The notes below the pieces were generated by a model that was not told where the DNA came from, searched no databases, and saw nothing but the letters and a program-made list of their open reading frames with translations. A stretch of DNA of 27,846 nt, taken from positions 1 through 27,846 of the forward strand of contig JAUSKR010000006.1 of the NCBI GenBank assembly GCA_030649445.1. Direction: 5' to 3'. The position numbers were made by a program, and so were the translations under genes. Shown here one piece after another: positions 1-8,472 of this stretch. Numbering within the stretch: position 1 is the stretch's first letter; each line of letters opens with the position of its first letter. The DNA comes from a bacterium. Its GTDB lineage: Bacteria; Patescibacteriota; UBA1384; XYA2-FULL-43-10; 1-14-0-10-43-13.

Positions 1-846
1 TTCACCCGGCATTATATAACCTCCGAACTCGCTGATCTCAAAATTGGATAATTTCTCCGCTTCTCCGCCCGTGCCAACCATGAACCCTGCCTCCTTCAGA
101 AGAGCTTCAATGTACATTCCGTGTGTAACAGCATTTATGATCACATCTTTTTGCAGCGGTGCTTCGTGTCTTTGTCTCATATCGTTATAATGCCGAATAG
201 CCTCAAGCTCATGTTGAAGCTGGTGAGCCAAGCCAATCGCCAAACGGTGGCAAGCCGGTTCGTTGTTCATCAGGTATTCAAAAGCTAGAGGCTGATATTT
301 CTGCCGGATCGGGGCAATCCTCTCCATGACATCAAGAGGTAATTTCTCAATATTTATTCTGAGCCTGCCGTTTTCGTCTTCTTCGTCAGTCCAGCCTTGA
401 TCCGGTTCTATTCTCATCAGTTCTTGCAAAGTTGCCCTCTCGACAATTTTTTTGCCGTTCGGAACTACATCACCCATATCCGGCTGGAGATAATCATACT
501 GAATCCCTGGCACTTCCCTCGTTCCGTATGTTTTATCGGTTAAAGGAGATTTAATCTGGGCTGATGCAGTAATCAATTCGCCGGTTTGTTTTGCTCTGCC
601 GGAACGATGGTCACTCACGCGCGCGGCTAAAACCTCAGCGCTACCCGCCATTCTCTCTCCTTTTTCTTTGGCATGAGCTATCCCCACTTGACTCAGCTGG
701 CCAGAAGGCACTCTCTCAAAATGACGCGTAATCATGAGCTGATACTTCGGTTGGTGCTCGGCTTCGACATCAGCCTCGTGAACAGGCTCATCCGCCCGAA
801 GCTCAGCCGGCTCAGTCTCTCCATGTAGTTCTTGATTAAACCCCAT
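1..846 (-). CDS. Histidine phosphatase superfamily protein, partial (C-terminus outside window)
   Basis: I translated this by eye from ATG at 846 down to base 1: 282 codons, no stop, so the gene continues past the window edge. After a charged, probably disordered start (residues 1-33) comes ITRHFERVPSG, the phosphate-pocket motif of the phosphoglycerate-mutase-like (histidine phosphatase) fold with the nucleophilic His. It is followed by QLSQVGIAHAKEKG, the usual start of helix 1, and DHRSGRAKQTGELI, which fits the family's S-x-x-x-R-A-x-Q-T-A motif. A late VTHGMYIEALL fits the second catalytic His. The substrate (phosphoester, nucleotide or phosphohistidine) cannot be read from this. It begins 2 bases after the preceding swivel-protein gene ends, so it is the last visible gene of the operon running from 8458. 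A second histidine phosphatase lies in the same operon. Confidence 0.8.
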   Translation of the reverse strand, partial: MGFNQELHGETEPAELRADEPVHEADVEAEHQPKYQLMITRHFERVPSGQLSQVGIAHAKEKGERMAGSAEVLAARVSDHRSGRAKQTGELITASAQIKSPLTDKTYGTREVPGIQYDYLQPDMGDVVPNGKKIVERATLQELMRIEPDQGWTDEEDENGRLRINIEKLPLDVMERIAPIRQKYQPLAFEYLMNNEPACHRLAIGLAHQLQHELEAIRHYNDMRQRHEAPLQKDVIINAVTHGMYIEALLKEAGFMVGTGGEAEKLSNFEISEFGGYIMPGE

Positions 847-848
847 TT

Positions 849-2345
849 TCAGCTCCTCTTTATTATTTTGACCAAGCCGTGGACTGCATCAACTTCAACT
901 CTGTCGCCGTCCTTTAATATTTTTGTTGCCTGTTTTGTCCCAACAACACATGGTACGCCCAATTCCCGGGCGACAATGGCCGCGTGACAGGTCAAGCCCC
1001 CCATATCAGTTACGAAAGCGGCCGCTTTTTTCATTGCTGGAAAAAGTTTGGGGTTCGTCGAACGCGACACCAGAATATCACCTTCCTCCATTTTAGCCAT
1101 GTCTGGAGTGTCATTTACAATCTTTACCACACCTTCAGCAGTGCCGGCAAAAGCAACTTGACCCCGAACACTATCCTCGCCTCCGATTTTTTCCTCGACA
1201 ATATTGTCTAGAATTGACCCAAGCAAATTATCATCTGTAACTTGGACAACGTCGCCCTGATAATCAAGAATGTAACCATGTTCTATCCTTTTGGATATTT
1301 CTTTTTTATTAATAGCCTTGCCACTGAGCAAGTCTCTGACTTCCCATTCAAACATATTTTTTAACATTTCCAGACTCACGTGCTTCCTTCTAGCCATTTC
1401 AGAAAAAAGAAATTCGACGCAGTAGTAGCTTTCTGCGAACGTACCTTTGCGGAAAAACTTAATCCAAACCATTCCGGCACCATGATGAAAAAACTTTTGA
1501 TCATCTTCGCTGATTTTGTATCTCTCTATGATCTGTAACTTTTTTTGTTTAATCAATTTCTCGGTCTCTTCGTAATTCCTGATTGTTTTCTCAAGTTTTA
1601 ATTTGTCCTTTGATTTCTCGATTATGCGAGTTTTAAATCCCTTAACCGTGATTGGAACACCATCAAAAGTATAATCAAGCCAAGTCCATTTTTCCTCGTG
1701 TAGCCTGATCTTTTCTGCAAGACTTTTCCATCTCTTATCCGCATTCAAATAATCCAAAGCCAAGTGTGATATTTCGAGATCATGCCTTGAAACGTAAGAT
1801 AACTTATCTGGGGAAGTTAGTGTCGAAAAAACCTCTTCACGAGTTTCGTCCTCAATCGGGTATTTTTCCAAGAGACTCTTCAAATGTTTTGTAAAAGTGT
1901 TTGTAAGTTCGATAATTGTCGGGATCGAACTATAATTCCGCATCGAGATAAACTTTTCGATAAAAGTATCATATAAATCAAGCAGCTCTTTGTCCGACTT
2001 TAGCCCGAAATTCATAGTTTGCAGACTTCTGGCAAACACAAGCAATGTCGCTGACCGTTTATCCACCATTTTCTCAACGAGCGGAAAGAATCCCTTGTCC
2101 GAAAGAATTTTTTCTAAAATATGTTCAGAAATTTTCTCATCCTCAGCAGGATCGGTATAAAACTTAAACATCTTATTCGTAATTTCGCAAAACGTTGCTG
2201 TCAATGTCTCACCAATAGACTCTTTGATAAATTTCGTTCTGCTGTGTGTCGCCATCAAAATAGAAAAAACATTCGCTGGTTCTTCATAACTGAGTAGCCA
2301 TTTGAAATCTTTCATTTTGGGCAATAATTTTTCTTGGTCAATCAT
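849..2345 (-). CDS. Phosphohistidine swivel-domain protein A (split dikinase acceptor subunit, 498 aa)
   Basis: The last ~105 residues are a PEP-utilizing-enzyme mobile (phosphohistidine) domain: the G-x-A-x-G-x-V-x-I-V strand, GDILVSRSTNPKLFPAMKKAAAFVTDMGG, then TCHAAIVARELGVPCVVGT with the phosphoryl-accepting His at residue 454. The first ~380 residues are mostly charged and helical, with EKWTWLDYTFDG near residue 220, where rifampin phosphotransferases carry their substrate-domain motif. There is no ATP-grasp and no PEP/pyruvate barrel, so it cannot act as a dikinase alone. I infer that it receives phosphate from the ATP-grasp protein at 3748-4692 and passes it to a substrate held by its own N-terminal domain. 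The start overlaps the upstream stop by 8 bases (ATGATTGA) and has an AAAGGA ribosome site. Confidence 0.85.
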   Translation of the reverse strand: MIDQEKLLPKMKDFKWLLSYEEPANVFSILMATHSRTKFIKESIGETLTATFCEITNKMFKFYTDPAEDEKISEHILEKILSDKGFFPLVEKMVDKRSATLLVFARSLQTMNFGLKSDKELLDLYDTFIEKFISMRNYSSIPTIIELTNTFTKHLKSLLEKYPIEDETREEVFSTLTSPDKLSYVSRHDLEISHLALDYLNADKRWKSLAEKIRLHEEKWTWLDYTFDGVPITVKGFKTRIIEKSKDKLKLEKTIRNYEETEKLIKQKKLQIIERYKISEDDQKFFHHGAGMVWIKFFRKGTFAESYYCVEFLFSEMARRKHVSLEMLKNMFEWEVRDLLSGKAINKKEISKRIEHGYILDYQGDVVQVTDDNLLGSILDNIVEEKIGGEDSVRGQVAFAGTAEGVVKIVNDTPDMAKMEEGDILVSRSTNPKLFPAMKKAAAFVTDMGGLTCHAAIVARELGVPCVVGTKQATKILKDGDRVEVDAVHGLVKIIKRS

Positions 2346-3738
2346 CGGTTCCTTTCGACTTTACTTTTCTGACAATCCCCTTATCAGCGTCAACCTCAAC
2401 TAAATCGCCATCTTCCAACACTTTTGTTGCATTTTTGGTACCAATTATACATGGCTTTTTCATTTCCCTTGCCACAATTGCCGCGTGAGAACTTATTCCG
2501 CCTTCATCTGTGACAAAAGCGCTAGCCATTTTCATAAACGGCAAAAATTCCGGCCGAGTCATACTTGTGACTAAAACATCCCCCCTATTTATCTCTTTTG
2601 CCGCCGAAGAATGAGGATCCAATATGATCTTTACTCTACCAGTAGCAAAACCTCTGGAAGCAATCAAACCTTTCAAAATATCGCCTGATGGCTCTTGGTT
2701 TTCAAGAACACTCTCAACTTGTTTCCATGTTTTTATTCCTTCCTGATAGGAGTAGTATTCGAAATCACCTTCCTTGGTCTTGTAAAGAAAAAAACCCTCT
2801 TCAATTCTCTTCCTTAACTTTCCCTCTGCGACCGCTCCAGCAAAAAAATCTTTGAATTCTTCAGGACGAATTGCATTCACGAGTTCCGTACTTATGTTTT
2901 GCCTCTTCGCAACTTCTCTTAAAATTTTAATCAAACCATAGAGACCTGTATAATTTAGTCTTTTGCGTTCATCTCGCCATTGAGCCAGCAGTGCAAATGG
3001 AGCGAAAGGATTGTCATTCATGCCATACTTCTTAAGTATCGATATTTTATCTATTTTTTCTACAGTTTCGTCAGTTTTTAATTCTTTCAAGTAAAACCCT
3101 ACTAAGTCGTCGTCCATTTCATGATAATTAGAATAATCCATTCCATACCAAAAAAACCTGTCTTTCAATTCTTCATAGGTGACGTGGCCATTCTTCAAGA
3201 TCAATAAGTTTTCATCTAGAGAAGAAATAAAAGACGGCTCACTCGGCATAAGAAGAACCTGAATATCAGAACTATTCATACAGTATTTTTTAGATATTTT
3301 TTCTATTTTTTCCTGATCAACACCAATATCGAAAGAATCTATAAATATTGCGCTGGCCCACATATCCAGATCGACTTTATATATTTCTTCGTAGATATTT
3401 TGGAGCTCTTTGGAATCTACAGTTGAGAGATCTCTTTTGTATATTTTGTGGGCTTGATCTGTTAATTTTAAGTCAACACTCCGCCAGGCGCTAAGCCAAT
3501 CATTTATACCGTCATCGTTGTATTTTTTCAAAAAAGCGTTAGCAGTAATGCGCCAGTTTTCTTCATAAAAGACGGCGCGCATGTAATTATTTTTAAAAAA
3601 CAAAAACCCCTCACCAAAATCACAAGGAAGGTACTTCCTCATCATTTTACTTGTAGTTATGTACGGCAAGGATACTTGAAAAGCGCCACACTTACCTTCT
3701 TGCTTATACAATTTTCTGTTTTTGTCAATTTCAATCAT
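2338..3738 (-). CDS. Phosphohistidine swivel-domain protein B (466 aa)
   Basis: It has the same two-part layout as its neighbours. Residues ~1-350 are a divergent helical domain, with FFWYGMDYSNYHEMDDD around residue 190 at the conserved aromatic motif position and a helix REVAKRQNISTELVNAIRPEEF before the linker. The C-terminal His domain starts near residue 357 (ILKGLIASRGFATGRVKII) and carries SSHAAIVAREMKKPCIIGT with the catalytic His at 418. The Cys before the His in most paralogues is Ser here. The ribosome site is weak (AAAAAGAT), 9 bases after the ATP-grasp gene, so translation is probably coupled. No ATP-binding or PEP-binding domain is present. The family assignment is firm; the substrate is unknown. 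Confidence 0.85.
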   Translation of the reverse strand: MIEIDKNRKLYKQEGKCGAFQVSLPYITTSKMMRKYLPCDFGEGFLFFKNNYMRAVFYEENWRITANAFLKKYNDDGINDWLSAWRSVDLKLTDQAHKIYKRDLSTVDSKELQNIYEEIYKVDLDMWASAIFIDSFDIGVDQEKIEKISKKYCMNSSDIQVLLMPSEPSFISSLDENLLILKNGHVTYEELKDRFFWYGMDYSNYHEMDDDLVGFYLKELKTDETVEKIDKISILKKYGMNDNPFAPFALLAQWRDERKRLNYTGLYGLIKILREVAKRQNISTELVNAIRPEEFKDFFAGAVAEGKLRKRIEEGFFLYKTKEGDFEYYSYQEGIKTWKQVESVLENQEPSGDILKGLIASRGFATGRVKIILDPHSSAAKEINRGDVLVTSMTRPEFLPFMKMASAFVTDEGGISSHAAIVAREMKKPCIIGTKNATKVLEDGDLVEVDADKGIVRKVKSKGTDD

Positions 3739-3747
3739 AAAATCTTT

Positions 3748-4692
3748 TTAAATACTTAGCGTCGTTATTGGCCGGCTTTGGACAATATAGAATTTACCTT
3801 TCTCATACGCCCATTCGATGTCGCAGGGGAAACCGTAATGTTTTTCGATTTGCAGGCAGATTTTGGCTAGTTCAATAATTCCGCCGTCTGATAATTTCTG
3901 CACTTCGCGCCTACTCTCTGCCACCTCCATCTCAGCCGTACCATTATTCTGACGGACAATTTTAATCGATTGCTCCGAAATGTATTTATCAGTAATTTCC
4001 AAATTTTTCTTATCAACGACATAATTATCCGGTGTGATCAGACCGCCGACAATCGCCTCCCCCAGCCCCCAGCCGGCCTCGAGAACCATTTGATTGTGAT
4101 CCTCCGTCACCGGATGGACGGTGAAGCAAATGCCGGAGACTTCGGACTCGACCATCTTCTGGATGACGACGGCGACGGAAACTTTGTCCTTGTGCATATT
4201 CTTTTCGATGCGATAGAAGATTGCCCGCGGGGTAAAAAGCGACGCCCAACATTTCTGGACATTTTCAAGCAAATTTTCCCTGGTCGTATTTAGATAACTC
4301 TCCAGCTCGCCGGCCCAGGATGCACTGCTACCATCTTCGGCTGTTGCGCTTGAACGAACGGCGACAAATTCAGCGTCCAGTTCAGCAAAATGTTTCAGGA
4401 TCTCAGTTTCAATATCAGCCGGCATTTTTGAATTCAATATAATGCTTTGAATTTCCGCCGAGGCACCATCAACTGAATTGATGTCTTTCTGGTTTACTTT
4501 CGATAAAATTGAATCGATGTCTGCCTCGATCTGGTTTTCCCGCAAAAATTGCTCAAACGACTCCGCCAAAATGACAAAGCCAGGCGGTACTGGAATCCCC
4601 GCACTGGTCATCTCGCCGAGAGACGCACCCTTGCCTCCGGCAATCCCGGCATTACCCTTGCCTAATTTTGAAAAATTTCTGATTAGTTCCAT
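3748..4692 (-). CDS. Stand-alone ATP-grasp (PPDK/PEP synthase N-terminal) domain, 314 aa
   Basis: This is the nucleotide-binding module of the PEP synthase / pyruvate phosphate dikinase / rifampin phosphotransferase family. Visible motifs in order are GGKGASLGEM (19-28, Lys21), VPPGFVI (35-41), AVRSSATAED (111-120, Arg113), the glycine/serine loop ending SWAGELESYLN (125-135), VVIQKMV and GICFTVHPVT (175-195), VLEAGWGLGEAIVGG (203-217), DIEWA (291-295, Glu293) and QSRPITTL (305-312). In full-length relatives the chain continues after QSRPIT into the substrate and phosphohistidine domains; here it stops two residues later. It therefore has the residues to split ATP and phosphorylate a His, but no His domain of its own. 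The surrounding swivel proteins supply that. Its gene overlaps its upstream neighbour by one base (TAATG), with an AAGGC ribosome site. Confidence 0.93.
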   Translation of the reverse strand: MELIRNFSKLGKGNAGIAGGKGASLGEMTSAGIPVPPGFVILAESFEQFLRENQIEADIDSILSKVNQKDINSVDGASAEIQSIILNSKMPADIETEILKHFAELDAEFVAVRSSATAEDGSSASWAGELESYLNTTRENLLENVQKCWASLFTPRAIFYRIEKNMHKDKVSVAVVIQKMVESEVSGICFTVHPVTEDHNQMVLEAGWGLGEAIVGGLITPDNYVVDKKNLEITDKYISEQSIKIVRQNNGTAEMEVAESRREVQKLSDGGIIELAKICLQIEKHYGFPCDIEWAYEKGKFYIVQSRPITTLSI

Positions 4693-6155
4693 TATTTTGC
4701 CTTTTCAATTATTTTAACCATACCTGTACTGGCATCTACTTCTATTAGATCGCCATCCTTTAATATTTTAGTGGCTTTTTTCGTTCCGATGATGCATAAA
4801 ATACTAAGTTCTCGGGATATAATCGCCGCATGGCAAGTAATTCCGCCCTCATCAGTCACGACGGCCGACGCCTTTCTCACAGCTGATGTAAACTGAGGCG
4901 TTGTCATAGGAGACACAACGATGTCACCGTTCTCCACTTTGGACAAATCGTCCGGCACAAACAATAATCTCGCTCTGCCCCTGACAACATCTCGTTTCCC
5001 CTTGGAAGCAACCACACCTTGGATCAATTCGACAGGACCAGATTCTTCGATAAGTGTATTGAATTCCTTAGCTTTCAGACCAGTATCTATAAATTTAATA
5101 TGATTTTCGACTCCAACCAAAAAACTATTCTTTCGCTGTTTATAGATGTTCTCGATTGAATCTTCTTGATTGCAATTATCTATAATTTCGTTGATATCGA
5201 GGTATTTGAGTTTAACTTTATCTATCCCAAGCGACTCACCATAACGATCCAGCAATTTATCATAAGCGATATGGACGTATGCAGTATATTCTTTTCTATT
5301 GTCCGCCATCATCGTCATAATAATTAGATCGCCCAATAATCTCTGTACCGACTTTCCGATTTTGTATTTTTTGAACAGCTCTTCTTTATTTTTTAAAAGT
5401 TTGTTTTTAGTTGATTTTAAATCAGACAATCTGCTACTCACGCTCTGCAAGCCCCTACCGACAAGATCTTTCAGAACCTTGCGATAATGTTCTTCGTCAT
5501 AAAATGTCGGCCCATCATAACCAAAAGGAATCCAATAATATTTCCTGACCAATCGATTGATTTCATGGTCAATTTTGGAGCCGTTGCCCAAAATTTTAAT
5601 CGCTGATTTCAGAGTGTCAATTTCCTCATTTGCGCTGAAACTGTTTTCACAAGGAGCAGCCAAAAGCTGAAAAACGCTGTCTGACAATACAAAATCTGAT
5701 TTGCTAATTTCTTCATTAATGTAATATTTTAAAGATTCTGCTCCGATATGCCAGGACAGTTCAAGATTGTTGTATTTAAGCCAGGATCTTTTGATATTCA
5801 GGGAGAAATTATTCAGCTCGTCAAATGAAAGGTTCGTCTGACTGTTAATCGCACCAATAGTCTCCAATGCTAACCTTTTCAGATCCTCACCTCTCTTCTG
5901 CTGCTCAATGTTTATGCCGGAAATGTATTTATCGTCATTCATTATCTTCTGCAGAATTGAATTACCAATTTTTTTCAGCTCGTTTGTCGGATAGAGCGCG
6001 GTAACAAAAACTTTATCATGTAGAAAGTAAATATTGGCGAAAGACTGACCACATATTTCTCGAGCCTCCGCACTAGAGTGAACTTCAATGCTCCAATCGG
6101 CTGGCCACGGATAATATTTTCGGGTTCTCAAAATTTTAAAATCTTCTTTTTTCAT
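4692..6155 (-). CDS. Phosphohistidine swivel-domain protein C (487 aa)
   Basis: I set the start at the ATG at 6155 (MKKEDFKILRTRK). An AAGGG ribosome site lies 6 bases upstream and the upstream gene's TGA ends one base before it; a longer reading would need a TTG at 6179 inside the upstream gene. The N-terminal domain holds RKYYPWPADW at its start and LVRKYYWIPFGYDGPTF mid-chain, matching the K-[YF]-x-W/Y motif seen in paralogues E, F and G. The C-terminal His domain begins near residue 378 (VASKGKRDVVRGRARLLF) and contains TCHAAIISRELSILCIIGT with His at 442. The usual Pro of the GxPC turn is Leu here. It lies directly before the ATP-grasp gene, sharing one base, which suggests matched expression of donor and carrier. 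Confidence 0.85.
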   Translation of the reverse strand: MKKEDFKILRTRKYYPWPADWSIEVHSSAEAREICGQSFANIYFLHDKVFVTALYPTNELKKIGNSILQKIMNDDKYISGINIEQQKRGEDLKRLALETIGAINSQTNLSFDELNNFSLNIKRSWLKYNNLELSWHIGAESLKYYINEEISKSDFVLSDSVFQLLAAPCENSFSANEEIDTLKSAIKILGNGSKIDHEINRLVRKYYWIPFGYDGPTFYDEEHYRKVLKDLVGRGLQSVSSRLSDLKSTKNKLLKNKEELFKKYKIGKSVQRLLGDLIIMTMMADNRKEYTAYVHIAYDKLLDRYGESLGIDKVKLKYLDINEIIDNCNQEDSIENIYKQRKNSFLVGVENHIKFIDTGLKAKEFNTLIEESGPVELIQGVVASKGKRDVVRGRARLLFVPDDLSKVENGDIVVSPMTTPQFTSAVRKASAVVTDEGGITCHAAIISRELSILCIIGTKKATKILKDGDLIEVDASTGMVKIIEKAK

Positions 6156-6156
6156 C

Positions 6157-7215
6157 TCATACCCTTGAATATGCTTCAATCAGTTTGTCTCCTCCAAAAG
6201 ATCCGCTGTAATGTTTTAGCGTCATTTCATAACTCGGAAAAACGTCCTCAATTAGAGCCTTATCTTTAATCCGATCGAGTAATTTGCGATCCGGACGCCA
6301 GTCCATTTCGACAAGATCAAACAATTTCTTTAGTTGATAATGTTCCTGAAAAACAAATTTTATTTTTTGATCTTCGAAATTCATCCCGAGATATTTCTCA
6401 AATTGCTCCGCCGCAATCGGCATCACTTTTTCTCTAAAATCTCTCAGTTTGTCCAGATTATCCAATTTTTTACCATCAACCTCGACATTATATCTCGTCA
6501 AATTGTTCACTGTGTTGTCAGTGTATGTGATGTGGCATCCAACGAAGGCAATCTTCGCATCAATATTTTTGTAGGTAGTGATAATCGAAACATCCTTAAA
6601 ATCCCAAACGATTTTCGGCCAGATATCCTTGGGATTTAGATCTGGAAAAGAACGAAGTAGTATCATCTCATCATCGATTTTGTAAGGACCTGTAATCTCG
6701 TAGTCAAAATCAGTACACCAATCGTTGTAAAGACCATGAGTAAGAGACGCTAGGGCGACCAAAATCTTGCCAATCTCACGAGATTCCTCCTGAGAAGCCG
6801 GCTTGAGCTGATGATTTTCTAATTTTTTTCTAACTTCATCGTCAGCATACTCGATATTTTTATCATAGGCGAACAAATCTTCTTTTGACCGTAATTTGAG
6901 TGATTTAACAAAAAAAGTTTGAATCGTCGTTACCATTTCTGGGTTCTCGACTTTTGAAAGATGATAATGAATCATATCCATCAAAATGATGAATCGGGTG
7001 GAAGAAAGGTTGGGAAATAGTTCAAGGCAATCTTCGATTTTAAGATCTTTATTTTCAAAAGCCAAAATCATTTCATAAATTTTTTCAAGCCAGAGATCGC
7101 TGTAATGCGGAAGCAAGCCCCATGCATCGAAGGGCAGATGAGACGCCGGATCATGATTTGTAAATAATTGGTAGGATGATCTTAAAAACGGATCAATCCA
7201 ATCAGGCTTCTTCAT
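6157..7215 (-). CDS. Hypothetical protein, 352 aa, in the swivel-protein operon
   Basis: I do not recognise a family. The protein is soluble, acidic and aromatic-rich, with no signal peptide or membrane segment. Features that may help a search: a start MKKPDWIDPFLRSSYQL; a helical first half; SLTHGLYNDWCTDFDYEITGPYK (about 160-180), then a beta-rich part with KDVSIITTYKNIDAKIAFVGCHITY (about 208-235) that resembles the core strands of an alpha/beta domain; and a helical end. The start overlaps the histidine phosphatase stop by 4 bases (ATGA) and has a GAGG ribosome site; its own stop abuts swivel protein C. This tight coupling argues for a role in the same pathway. It could be a substrate-binding, immunity or scaffold protein, but nothing in the sequence decides this. 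Confidence 0.75.
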   Translation of the reverse strand: MKKPDWIDPFLRSSYQLFTNHDPASHLPFDAWGLLPHYSDLWLEKIYEMILAFENKDLKIEDCLELFPNLSSTRFIILMDMIHYHLSKVENPEMVTTIQTFFVKSLKLRSKEDLFAYDKNIEYADDEVRKKLENHQLKPASQEESREIGKILVALASLTHGLYNDWCTDFDYEITGPYKIDDEMILLRSFPDLNPKDIWPKIVWDFKDVSIITTYKNIDAKIAFVGCHITYTDNTVNNLTRYNVEVDGKKLDNLDKLRDFREKVMPIAAEQFEKYLGMNFEDQKIKFVFQEHYQLKKLFDLVEMDWRPDRKLLDRIKDKALIEDVFPSYEMTLKHYSGSFGGDKLIEAYSRV

Positions 7216-8123
7216 TCTGATGCCTCACTATTACTTTGTGTGTCATCTTGATTATCAATCACCTTTTGAAAACGATCGCCATATGTAAAAGTAACAGAAT
7301 CTTCTTGGATACCGAGAGATATCGTTTCAGTTTCTCTCATCGTGCCGCCGAATGATTCGAAAGTCTCAGGTCTCATCTGCCCGCCATCCGCGAGGTACAC
7401 CGCTAAAGCGTCTAGATTCACCGCATGACCGACAAAGACAATTTCAGTCGGCCGATCACCGATATACTTTCTAGTAAATTCGTGAAGGCGCCTGATGCTC
7501 TTGAGTTGATTCTCAGCGACGGCTCTTGGATCTGGTCCATGGATGCTGTCTTCGCCAACCTGTAAAACACCACCTTCGTTTCGGAAATTTTCCAACCAAA
7601 ATTTTATTGCTTCATCATCATTATTACCAGCTCTTTTTTGAATTTCACTATAGTAAGGCATCTTGCCTTCTGCGTCAGTCCAAACTCCGCGCACACCGAA
7701 TCCAGCCATTGCAAGTGGCGCTACAACCACCACTTTTTCATCAGGATGCGTTCTGACTGATTCAGCAGTAGATCTGACACTTTCTCCGATACTCGCTCCA
7801 GTCGAAACAACTTCGTCTTCGCCAATGACTTCTATATCTAGAGCATCATCCTCTGTTATTAATTTTTCCAGTTCATCGCCATAGACTCGCAATGTGGATT
7901 TGCTTCGGACTAATTCGGAGGCTCCGGCAAGGAAAAAAACGGTTCCTTCCGGCGCTGACTTAATATGCTCCAAGATTGCTCGGGCTCTTGTTTGCGCAAG
8001 TTCGACACCTCCTTCCGTGATGCCGGGATATTCCGGAGACTCCGTCCCTCTCCCTGCTTTAAAACTTTTAGTGTGCCTTGTTCCTAAAAATTGGATGTCA
8101 TCTGGAGTTAAGCCTTCACTCAT
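7212..8123 (-). CDS. Histidine phosphatase superfamily protein (303 aa)
   Basis: The first strand and P-loop read IQFLGTRHTKSFKAG, with the T-R-H catalytic core at residues ~17-19. ITEGGVELAQTRARAI fits the conserved helix. ASELVRSKSTLRVYGDEL corresponds to the family's S-x-L-x-R-A-x-Q-T-A segment, and IVFVGHAVNLDALAVYL (about 235-250) carries the second catalytic His. The protein is longer than a minimal family member because of an insert (about 110-190), and it ends in a polar, acidic tail. Typical substrates are sugar phosphates, nucleotides or phosphohistidine proteins; the substrate here is not readable. It overlaps the swivel gene D by 4 bases and the hypothetical gene by 4 bases, and has a GAGGAGG ribosome site. 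Being in one operon with phosphohistidine carriers, it may remove phosphate from pathway products or carriers (inference). Confidence 0.85.
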   Translation of the reverse strand: MSEGLTPDDIQFLGTRHTKSFKAGRGTESPEYPGITEGGVELAQTRARAILEHIKSAPEGTVFFLAGASELVRSKSTLRVYGDELEKLITEDDALDIEVIGEDEVVSTGASIGESVRSTAESVRTHPDEKVVVVAPLAMAGFGVRGVWTDAEGKMPYYSEIQKRAGNNDDEAIKFWLENFRNEGGVLQVGEDSIHGPDPRAVAENQLKSIRRLHEFTRKYIGDRPTEIVFVGHAVNLDALAVYLADGGQMRPETFESFGGTMRETETISLGIQEDSVTFTYGDRFQKVIDNQDDTQSNSEASE

Positions 8124-8458
8124 ACTTCCTCCTCAATTAAATAAATCTTGCCATTTTTTCCGTCTACTCTAACAAGCATACCATCTTTCAAAACAGTAGT
8201 GGCAACTTTCGTTGAAACGACACATGGAGTGCCCATTTCTCGCGACACAATCGCTGGATGCGAAGTTAGGCCTCCAACATCAGTCACGATCGCTGCCGCC
8301 TTCGCCATCATCATAATCATCGTCGGATTAGTTAATTTAGTCACCAAAATTTCTCCGTCCTGAAAATTCGGCGCATCAGCACTAGAATGCACAATCCGAA
8401 CACGACCAGTCGCCTCGCCAATGCTTGCCGCAATTCCTGTCAAAATTTCTTTTTCCAT
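8120..8458 (-). CDS. Stand-alone phosphohistidine swivel domain D (112 aa)
   Basis: The whole protein is one PEP-utilizing-enzyme mobile domain: ILTGIAASIGEATGRVRIV, GEILVTKLTNPTMIMMMAKAAAIVTDVGG, then TSHPAIVSREMGTPCVVST with the catalytic His at residue 67, and the closing VRVDGKNGKIYLI strand. Free-standing copies are small, HPr-sized and could act as diffusible phosphocarriers. It is the most divergent of the seven (Pro after the His, Ser in place of the usual Gly in VVGT). It is the first gene of the 8458-to-1 operon and has a GAGGAG ribosome site. Fifteen bases upstream ends a small reading frame that copies the start of the ATP-grasp gene, so this gene may be what is left of a larger duplicated dikinase cassette, or a domain set free from it. 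Confidence 0.85.
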   Translation of the reverse strand: MEKEILTGIAASIGEATGRVRIVHSSADAPNFQDGEILVTKLTNPTMIMMMAKAAAIVTDVGGLTSHPAIVSREMGTPCVVSTKVATTVLKDGMLVRVDGKNGKIYLIEEEV

Positions 8459-8472
8459 TACACTCCTCTTCT

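Noticed and set aside
3748..4692. Complete PEP synthase or pyruvate phosphate dikinase with a frameshift
   Set aside because: The ATP-grasp frame ends cleanly after its final motif, the next gene has its own start and a different N-terminal domain, and no PEP/pyruvate barrel exists anywhere in the window.
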